Source of the DNA: Luscinia megarhynchos
Taxonomy: Eukaryota > Chordata > Aves > Passeriformes > Turdidae
NCBI GenBank assembly: GCA_034336665.1
Contig: CM067569.1
Span: 19,599,820-19,663,819, forward strand
Direction of reading: 5' to 3'
Length of the DNA: 64,000 bases
Shown here: piece by piece, positions 55,455 through 64,000 of the stretch
How positions within the stretch are numbered: position 1 is the stretch's first letter
Layout: each line of letters opens with the position of its first letter
Made by a program: the position numbers and the translations under genes
Notes under the pieces: model-generated
The model's input: the letters and a program-made list of their open reading frames with translations, nothing else
Told to the model about the DNA's origin: nothing
Databases searched by the model: none

Positions 55455-55690
55455 CCACACAAGTGGTGAAACAGTAGAATAAATTGCTCAGAGAGATGGT
55501 AGATGTCCTGTGTCTTAAAGCATTCAAGGCTGAATGGGGCTCTTAGCAAGGTAATTTAGTTAAATATGTACCTCTCTCAGGGGGTTGGGACTGGATGATG
55601 TTTGGGTCCCTTCCAAACCAAACCAAACCAAACCAAACGAAACCAAACCAAACCAAACCAAATCAAACCAAACCAAACCATTCTATGATA
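55455..55690 (+). mobile_element. CR1 LINE 3' fragment with expanded tail
   Basis: A degraded CR1 3' UTR (ATTGCTCAGAGAGATGG, AGCATTCAAGGCTGAATGGGG, GGGGGTTGGGACTGGATGATG, GGTCCCTTCC) ends in ATTCTATGATA. The normally short AACCCAAACC before the terminus has become a pentamer array. Confidence 0.85.
55613..55680 (+). repeat. (CCAAA)n microsatellite inside the CR1 tail
   Basis: About 13-14 CCAAA units over 68 bases, with a G interruption (ACGAA, near 55639) and a T interruption (AATCAA, near 55663). It grew from the CCAAACCA seed of the CR1 3' end. Confidence 0.92.
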
Positions 55691-58600
55691 ACCTCTAGGT
55701 ACAAAAGCTGATGCAAAATGAGATATTATTTACATCTTCTGGCACTTCATATGTGGGAAGCTCTGAAGAGCCTTTTTTTAATAAAGAACAACAGCAAGTA
55801 ATGGAACACAATAAATAGAATAGCTATTTGAAAACCAAAGCCTCAAACACACAAGCACACACATTTTTGTGTAGACTGAGACTTCATAACAACCAATCTA
55901 CAGAAGATTATTAATAGCTGGCTTGGGTAAAACCCAGGCAATGGGCATCACTTGTTTCAAGAAGAGGGAAGAGTTGTGGTGCAAGTGCCAGAGGCAAAGA
56001 GCTTCAGTCAGGAGGTAGGCAGAAGACATTGACTCAGGAAGGACTAAACCTGTGCAGATCTACCAATTTGCCTTCACTGTCTTGCTTTGTCCAGTTTAGC
56101 TATAACCCTTTCTCCCAGCCACCGCGGCACAGGTGCATTCCTTTGGAGATGCAAGAGAATACAGGGATAAACACCAGCAATCAGAGCTGCAGGAAAAGCT
56201 GAGTTATGGTGAGCATACCTGGACTTCGATGCCTCACAGGTCTGCTAGCAAAGGGCACCCTCTGGCACCAGGCACCATGACTTGTGACACCAAGGTCTCC
56301 ACTGAGGGGTTCTCAGATCTTTGGCCATTAGAGGGGAGCAAACACTGCAAAAGTGCAGGGAGGTATCACCTCCTGAACAGAGACCAAGCGAGAGCAGGCA
56401 GGGCGTTTGCTGTGCTTCTTCCTGAATCTCTGGAGGTGTTAGCTGTCCTCCCCTGGAAAAACATGTCCTCAGGTCCAGAAGGATGAGGGGATCCCCTGCT
56501 GTTTGCGAGCAGTCCATCTATCTTCCTTTTGCTTTCCCAGCCTCAGATGAGCTTCATTGCTTTGCAAGAGTCACCCAAGCAGGCTGGCACAAATAGTTTG
56601 GGGTTTAACAATTGCACAGTATCAGAAGAAACAATCCTTCCTTGCAGCTCCCTGCATGATGTTTGATTAGAGGCCATTAAGAGACACAGCTCAGCAGTAG
56701 CATCTCCTCTTTGTACTGTGGCAAGATACAGCCATAATCAGCAGCCCTTGTATCTCTATCAGACCTTCACTGTACAGTGTTTGGGCATGGTCCTTCTCAA
56801 GGATGCGTGTGATGATCAAGAAATTTGGGCATTTGAGAACAATTTTGCATAGAGCAAGACAAAGTACTGTCCTTTCATGCATACCTGCATACTTTTTAAT
56901 TAAAGATGCCTTCTGGGGAACACACTGGATGTGTCTGCCTTCCCTCTGCCATGAAAAAGTCCCAAAGCAGATGCAGTGAATGGGAATATGAGACCTCTCA
57001 GAAGGGACTACTTGGAGTCCTTTCTAGTGGCCAAGTTATTCTTTGCTCTCTGACCTGGTTATTCTTACCACTTTGAAAGATCTTAGAATAAAACCTAACA
57101 AAGGGGGTAAGGGTTAAACATCCTAAGGGGTAAACAAAACGGTGGTGACATCAGGAGCTATTAATCCAAAGATGTCATAATCTGCAATGACCCTTCATGA
57201 GAATGCTATCAACTCTAAGCTAAGGGTTACAAATTCCATGTAAAACATCCATGATGCAAATCACCTCTAGGGAGCTCTTTTGTTGATACCCTGTCATTTA
57301 CAAACCTCTTTGCTGGCTAAAGCCTGTAAGTAGGCCCACTGGTGTTTGGAAACATTGATTAAAACAAGTACATTGAGTGGGCAGCTGGGCTTTTGCCTGG
57401 AGTTGCTATGTCTTCGAGCTTTGTTTGGAAAACTATGGTTGGATACACACACAGAATCCAGAAAACCTGAGATTAGCAGAGAATCTGCTAATTTAATTTG
57501 TCAGTGTCTGTTTTCACAGTTGAAAATTTAGAGGTGGAGACGAGATTAACAAGTTCTTGAACCAACACGTACAAAAATCCCATTGAAGGACTTCTGATTA
57601 AGATCAAAGGTGTCCTTTGAACAACTCAATCATCTATGCCTTTATTCTAGAAGCCTCAAAGCTCAGGCTGAGTTTAAGAACACCTATAAACATTCATGCA
57701 CATATGTATTTGTGTTTTCTGAAGTGTTCTTTAGATAGAGACTTTGAACAAACATTCAGTATTTCTCAACCAGAATTCATCCTGCACCTTAAATAAGAGT
57801 AAAATAAACCACAGCGCAGTAACAACATTATTGCGTCGACGAAATTGCCAATGTGAGCTGTTGCCTACGCTGGTCATGGTGTGTAAGAGCTCTCCACCCT
57901 CATTCACAGCTAGATTTTACTGATGGTTTTATGTTGGCCACTCTCCACTTAATCATTCTTGTGCTCCAGTCCCCAGTTGAATCATCTGCTGTCATAGTTA
58001 GCAGAAGTAACACCAACACCAGACATGCACAAAATATCACCTCTTTCCTCTGGTTGCAGTCTGTCAAGACTTCAGAGTCCAGGTAAATTTGCCAGTCCCA
58101 GATGACGTTGAGAGCACAAAACCAAAGCTCAGTGCTTTGCATTGTAGAAACACCCTGGTTACAGAAATGGGACTAAAGTGCTATTCCTCTAATCCCAGCA
58201 GAAAGCGTTTGTTTCTGCCTTTTAACAAAACTAAACTAATCAGCATTCTTTCTACTTGCAACTAATTTGATCCTCAGTAAAGCTTGGATTGCCACCACCA
58301 GTTACCTGACACTTTTTGCAGGACCCCTTTTGAAACATCTTTGGAAAGTCCTGATAATGAGAACTCACATTCATTTAGCCAGCTCTGAAGTGATACAGTT
58401 AGAGGACTCCTTGGTGAGCAAGGTATGACCTGCAAGGAGAAGAGTCTTCAAGCCTTTGTTCAGCATTTGGGTTTTTTTCAACTGATTTGTTAGAAAACTT
58501 ACTGTAATGCAACTTCCCTGATCAGACCAAACCTCTTCTTACAGTATAGCTGCTCCCTCTTTTTGCTACTGGGCAGTCCTGACAAAAGGTGGATGAGATG

Positions 58601-61600
58601 CAATCCAAACACCCGATTGTGAAAGGTGTCTCTGCACTGCCCAAAAGGTCTGCAGTTGTTTCTTCAATTCCTCGCCACTTCATCACCCAAGTTACAGGCA
58701 GGGTTTTTAAGATCAGCTTTTGCCAGTTTTGTCTTTTACTCTTGCCGAGGCCCTCAGCTTCTTACCTGTTTAGTTTTAATGAAAATTAACCGTTCAACCG
58801 TCCTTCCCAGTCAGTTTAGCTTTTAAAAAGACTGTTCTTAATAGCAGTCCATATAGATCATTGGTGGATTCAGGGCATAGCCTTTAATATTTCCCTGCCT
58901 AGAGCCCAAAACCCAGCATTACCACTGCCTGAACTAATAGATGACCTTACTCAAAGCTTTGCAGGAAGGGCACTGAAGTTCCAACTCCATCCATAGCCTC
59001 TGTTGAACTACATTGGCATTATAACACAGGGTATACCATTTGCAGAATGTGTAATGTTGTCTCTTTTCTTTTTTTCTCCAGCAAGATACACTGGCTAATC
59101 TGTGTTGTTTTCAAGACTGCTTTGGCTATTATTTTTTTGTTTATTGATGCACTTTTCTAAAAGCAAATATTAGCTATGTGGGGCTGCCATTGCCCTTGTG
59201 AACCATATGATTCTGTTTTCAATAACTCCTCCAACCTTCCTTGTTATCTTGGATTTCTCAAAACCAAATTCCTTTGAACTACAGATATAGAGTTCTATAT
59301 TTAACTATAACCACACTTATCTCTTCATAATCAAGCACGATCCCTCTGCTTTTCTAGGATTGCCAATAACAGAAGAAAACTCAGCTCTGCAAAGCTCTTT
59401 ACTAAAACAGCTGAGTTTTACATCAGCACATGGATCTTGGAAGAACTTGTCTTATAGAAACTCTTATAACTGAATTCAAAGGACACAAGATTATGTTAGT
59501 CAACAGCATCACTACCATAGCACTAGCACAGATATATTACTAAATAATAATTCAAAAGTTTTCTTTAAAAGCATTGCTACAATGGACACCACAGAGAGTA
59601 GATGCAAAAACCTGAAAAATAACTGGTCCCAGCTGCAGCCCACCCAGAGTCTTTTATAGCAGCAGGTAGAGTGGTCCTGATGGGGGTAAATGAGCTCAGC
59701 AGCAATCCCTGAAAAAGAGAGAAGAGGCTGAGAGAGAAGGGAGGAGCTTTCTGTATATCCTGAGACATCAGTCAGCTGTTTGGAGTGATTGGCTGCCCTC
59801 AGCTATCCTGAAAGGCATAGTGCCCAGCTCCTGGCTGGTGTGTAATCTCTCTTTAGTGTTTGAAAGGATTTGGGAAGCCCTTCCAGAAGCACAGCTTGGG
59901 AAGGACCATGGACATTTCTGGTTTTTGAGATCATGCCTTCCCTGAGTATCTGGGAGAAGGCTGCTTTCAATTGTGCTGCCTTCAGGACTTGCTGTGCAGT
60001 TCCATTTGCCATGACGCAGCCCTAAGGAGGTCCTGGTGGGGACAGAGGGGCTGGCTTGCTCCAACAGTGCTCTCAATGGCAAGTGGCCACGGCTGGGGAC
60101 TGGAGACACACAGCTTGGCTCCTTGTCTTCCTCTGTGGGAAATATTTGTAACCTGGAAGCATCAGAGCAGCACTGCCAACACTCTCAAGAGCATCAGAGA
60201 GGTGTGTGGGGGCCATGAGGAAGATACTCACAGGCAGAGATGAGAGGCTGAGGCTGAGCCATGCACAGGCAAAGGGAAGGGATTCCTTCAGAGAAGTGCT
60301 TTTGGATTACTGTCATTAAACAGTAGGTAAGTAAAAATGATCATCTTCTCTAGGCTTTCCTCTGCCAGATGGAGTGATTCACACTCACCTGCAGAGGGAG
60401 ACAGCTCCTCTTTATTAGCCAAATTTTGTTGACACAGTTTGGTGCTGCTGCCTTACTAGGCTGGAAAAACCAGATAGGGAATTGATGTGGCTGTTTGGCA
60501 GCCTACAGCCAGATTCTCCCATGGAGATGCTGCCAGGGGTGTGCGGAGACCCTTCCAAAGCCAGCACTGGGATTGGAGCAGCAGTAGTTTATGAGCTGGT
60601 GGCAAAGGCCTTCAGGGGAGCAGCCTCCGGGGCAGAGCCAGGCCTGCTGTGTGCTCCAGCAACGCTGCAGCTGCTGGCACTGGGCTACGGAGAGGGGTCA
60701 CAACAACAGGAGCCATGCCAGCGTGGGGCTTCACCCCTTCCCTATTCCCCACAAGGAGCTGCCCCTAGCCCAGGGTTTGGGCAGAGCTGCACAGGCATCA
60801 CCTGGAAAACACATCCATTCAGGGTGTTTCCAAGCCAGGACGGCTCCCAATCACAGGGCTGCCGTGCCTCTCGGAGCAGCTCAGTGAGGAGCTGTGGGGC
60901 CGGGTGAACCTGAAAAGCTGGCTCAAGCGTGCCCCAAACACCTCCCTGCCGCACTCGGGGCCCTTGCAGGGAGATCGGCGCACAGCAGCGGGGCCGGGGG
61001 TGCTGCTGCATCCTCCAGGTGCTGCTGGACCCTGCTTGTGACCCCCTGCCCTGCCAGGAGCACGACAGAGGGACAGAAGGCAGCTTGGCCCTGCAAACAG
61101 CTCAGCTAAGGTTGCAGCTCTTGGGTGAGGCTTCTTCAGTCTTCTGAAAAGTATTGATTCACATCCTACTTTTGCTTGAGGGGGGAAAAAAAAGACAGAA
61201 AAGGAGCTTTCTCTTTGCTTGCTGTCTCATAAGCCACAGTTTCAATTTTTTTAATTTCCCAAGTTACACCACAGCCCTGCGTGCCTGCCTCAGTACCTGT
61301 GACAGGGAGGGCATTTAGTAACTGCAGGCATCGTGCCCAGAGATCAGGCACCGAGCTGAAGGCAGAGCTGCATGAAGGATAAAGCTCACCTACATCCCTT
61401 CCCCCACCGTGGCTTTTAATGTGTGTGACAGGCTACTCATTATTCCTAATTTAGCTTAATAACTAGCTTAAGGCCTTGCTATACTTTCCTTCTGTATTGA
61501 ATACTGAAAGAATAACAAGGAGAAAAGTAAAGAGAGAAAGCTTTGTGTTTATTAGGAAAAGATTTACAGAGGACAGAAATAAAGCTGGAAAAGCTAGAGG

Positions 61601-63057
61601 AGCCTTAGTCTTTATTATGTTTATTCAAATACTTCTATAAAATCATCTTATAATTTACAGAATGGTTCCTGACAGTTTCTAAGTCAGTACATAAATTTTC
61701 CTAGGGAAGTCTTTTTACTTCAGGGGTACCTTTTGAAGGTCCACTTCTTACTCACAGGGTCCTTGGCCAGGTTAATGCTTTACTCCATTAGAAATAGTTA
61801 TCACCAACATGTGGAATAATTTTTAATAGACTATATATATATTTTGACTCTCTGGATAGACATGCCTGAACTCTGTAATACCTTTGGGAATGAAAGCAGC
61901 CATGAGAAGTTCAAGAAGTTAAGAGCATATCCGATAGGAGACAACACGCTAATGCTGCATGTGGTGCTTGCTTGAACTTCCTTCTGAAATGGAGAATAGC
62001 AAGGAGGAATCATAAGAAAATAGACTCAGGTTTTTGTAGGCCCACATAGGCTCTTGGATCTTAAATATTTGTCTGCTCATTTGCTTGCAAACAAAGCAGT
62101 GTGCAGGTCTCTGTCTTCGTCAGGCCATGTTGCCTCCATTGTGCACCAGTTTGCAAACATAGTGTGTTTGTCTTCTCCCTCTTTTTTCTTCAAGTTCAGA
62201 ACAATCCAACATTGTCACCAAGCCTCAAGTTTGCCAACTCTCTTGCTATATTCAGCCTAATCTAAACATCCGAACTCTCACGTAGGCAGCAGTAATGATC
62301 TCCTTCTTCCACCTCAGAGATGACAAAATGCCCCACCTCCACCCCCTTGCCCAAACTCATCTGCTAGGAGATAACAACAAGGTCACTATAGTGCAACTGG
62401 AAAAAGGCAGGAATGCTGAAAATTTGTGGCAGTATCTTTTCTATCTAAAAAAAAAACCCCAAATCCTATCAACCTCTTAATTTCAACTAGCAGACAGAAA
62501 GGTGCCAGGCAGACAGTGTTCCTATTACTTATCTACAATGCCCATTTTCCCCAAATATCTATTAGCACCTTGCTCTGATCTCCCTGTTCCTGCCATTGGG
62601 GACTATTAGGCTCCACAGTCTCAGCTCAGAGGACATGAAACCACAAAGTGCTGCTACAGAGCACCCTAGCCCAAGTGGGGCAACAGCATTGTCTGTTCAC
62701 ATTGAAATGAGCAGAGCTTGCTGCTTCTGTAAATGTGGTGTATGGCCCATTGCCTACGACTGGCTGCTGATTCTTTGGTCCTGGCATGTGCATCTGTTCC
62801 AGATTTTCCTTTCATTACAGGTTTGGAGATGCTCTGGGCATGGGTGTGTGCCACATGAAGGCAGAGAAGAGAAGGCACTGCATGAAAGCCTGCAGAAAGG
62901 CCAAAAAAAATCACTGATGAAGTATGTGGAGACCAGAGCAGCAGTAATGAGAAGGAAAAAACACTTTAATTTTGCTTGAACAACTTTCTGTTACAAGAAT
63001 CACAGGTTCACATTAAACCAAAACCAGAGAACTTCCACATGGGAGAAAGAATATAAG

Positions 63058-63063
63058 TTTATT
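63058..63063 (-). terminator. UGT-like gene polyadenylation signal AATAAA
   Basis: A canonical hexamer on the minus strand, about 600 bases after the stop codon, with a GT-rich downstream stretch (TCTGGTTTTGGTTTAATGTG). It implies a 3' UTR of roughly 63040-63663. Confidence 0.6.
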
Positions 63064-63663
63064 TTAAAAAATAATAATTTAGCTTGAACACAAACAGGAT
63101 TGCGGAGTGTTGACTGAAGCAGGAAGAACAATATTTATCCACAGAACTTAAAAGACCAATTTTTCTCTCTTGTAGATGATACTTTCAGTGCTCTTCCTTG
63201 TCCACAGCTATGCTTCAGGTTCTCATCTGCACTTAAAGGCATCCTGACTCCTGGGGCTCTTAGTAACAAGACAGAGGAGAAATGGTGTCTGCTGCACATG
63301 AAATGCTGTTCCTACCTCCAGAGCCTCCACGATCCAAAAAGCCAGAAGAGCAACACCAGCATCTAAACCAATGTGCAATACAAAGGGAACAACTTGCACT
63401 CCTCCCTGGAAGTCTACCTACCTATGCCCCATTCCCAGCATCCTGGCCAAGTGCTCCCACCCACGCCTGAATTCACCCCCCCGCCCACAGGTGCTGTACA
63501 CAGAGGTGTAGACACAGGCCTTTGCAATACTCCTCCCTCTCCTTCTCTTCTCATCCAGACCTGCAGATCTTTCACCTCTCTCCGTGCCTGCATGCCACAC
63601 ATTTCTTGGCACAGCAGCAGTTCATTTCACAGTGATGGGATATGCCCTGGAACATACTGGCCA

Positions 63664-63979
63664 CTACTGCACTTTTTTCTCATCTGTGAAGTGGCCTTTC
63701 ATGCAATTGCCATTCTGATACACAGGGCTGACCCCCTTCCTTCTGCACCAAACCACAGACTTGTAGAGAACAAATCCAATAGCAGCCAGACAGAGCAAGA
63801 GAAGAGCCAGTATGTCCAGGCAGAAGTACTCATACAGGGAGAGGTCGTAGACAGCCGGGCGAAGGTAGGGTGCCCCATCATGACGAAGGATGTACTCCAG
63901 CCAGTACACTGTCCTGTTGAGAGCATGCATTGGTCTGTCCAGGTGCAGGGCTGAGATGTGCTGGGCTGCTTTTCTGTAG
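63664..63979 (-). CDS. UDP-glycosyltransferase (UGT8-like) last coding exon, partial gene
   Basis: UGTs transfer sugars from UDP-sugars to lipophilic acceptors on the lumenal side of the ER; UGT8 makes galactosylceramide. This exon starts after a TTGCCTTGCAG acceptor (AG complement at 63980-63981) and encodes 104 residues to a stop at 63666-63664. It begins YRKAAQHISALHLDRPM, the standard start of the last UGT exon. Then come NRTVYWLEYILRHDGAPYL, a hydrophobic membrane anchor (ILALLLLCLAAIGFVLY), a basic cytosolic stretch and the KKXX-type ER retrieval end KKVQ. The VYWxxYILRHxGA stretch is closest to UGT8 in my memory, but UGT2- or UGT5-type relatives cannot be excluded. The donor-binding signature lies in upstream exons outside the window. 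Confidence 0.82.
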
Positions 63980-64000
63980 CTGCAAGGCAAGATGACAAGA

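Larger units (their letters stand above)
51621..63040. other. ELOVL3-UGT intergenic interval
   Basis: Some 11.4 kb with no coding exon recognised on either strand. It contains a CR1 fragment on the minus strand (52048-52215), a CR1 tail with expanded pentamer (55455-55690), an A16 run (54735-54750) and otherwise unique AT-rich sequence, with a slightly GC-richer patch at 60480-61110. NOLC1, the next gene after ELOVL3 in human, was looked for by its N-terminal pattern and not seen. Confidence 0.6.

Noticed and set aside
60482..60907. 141-residue frame in a GC-richer patch
   Set aside because: No family resemblance, no splice context and an overlapping frame of similar length. Treated as chance.

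Overview
This is vertebrate nuclear DNA, most likely from a bird. Genes are split into small exons with GT..AG introns, promoters are CpG islands, intergenic distances are short, and the recognisable interspersed repeats are CR1 LINE fragments, the dominant avian repeat. Another sauropsid cannot be excluded from the sequence alone. There is no prokaryotic or viral gene organisation; nearly all long open frames in the GC-rich parts are CpG-island artefacts.

Three genes are identified from their translated exons, in a conserved vertebrate order. (1) GBF1 (Golgi Arf-GEF) is on the minus strand. Only its first coding exon (6866-6971) lies here, with a CpG-island promoter near 12.0-12.9 kb; the rest of the gene lies left of the window. 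(2) PITX3 (paired-like homeodomain factor) is on the plus strand. It has a CpG-island promoter and probable non-coding exon 1 near 18.7-18.9 kb, a 14 kb first intron, and three coding exons at 33222-33330, 37958-38163 and 39183-39746. These join in frame to a complete 292-residue protein. (3) ELOVL3 (very-long-chain fatty acid elongase) is on the minus strand, with four coding exons between 51428 and 48081 that join to a complete 272-residue protein. GBF1 and PITX3 are head to head; PITX3 and ELOVL3 are tail to tail. This matches the human 10q24 order ELOVL3-PITX3-GBF1. At the right edge is the last coding exon of a minus-strand UDP-glycosyltransferase that looks UGT8-like.

Region by region: 1-6865 is GBF1 intron; 6972 to about 12 kb is GBF1 first intron; 12.0-12.9 kb is the GBF1 CpG-island promoter with three CCAAT boxes, a YY1-type site and paired TCGCGACAG elements. 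12.9-18.4 kb is intergenic, with an old LINE relic and one arm of a perfect 78-bp inverted repeat. 18.3-20.6 kb is the large PITX3 CpG island, carrying the other arm. 18.9-40.7 kb is PITX3. 40.7-47.2 kb is the tail-to-tail intergenic region, with a G/T-rich tract, an orphan CpG island with a CTCF-like site, a 40-41 bp minisatellite and a CR1 copy. 47.2-51.6 kb is ELOVL3. 51.6-63.0 kb is intergenic with two CR1 fragments, and 63.0-64.0 kb is the UGT 3' end.

I see no clearly new multi-gene system. The most unusual structure is the perfect 78-bp inverted repeat whose right arm sits in the PITX3 promoter island. After that come the CpG island, CTCF-like site and minisatellite between PITX3 and ELOVL3, and the UGT8-like gene beside ELOVL3. 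No computation was run: splice sites were assigned by reading consensus signals and checking frame continuity by hand.
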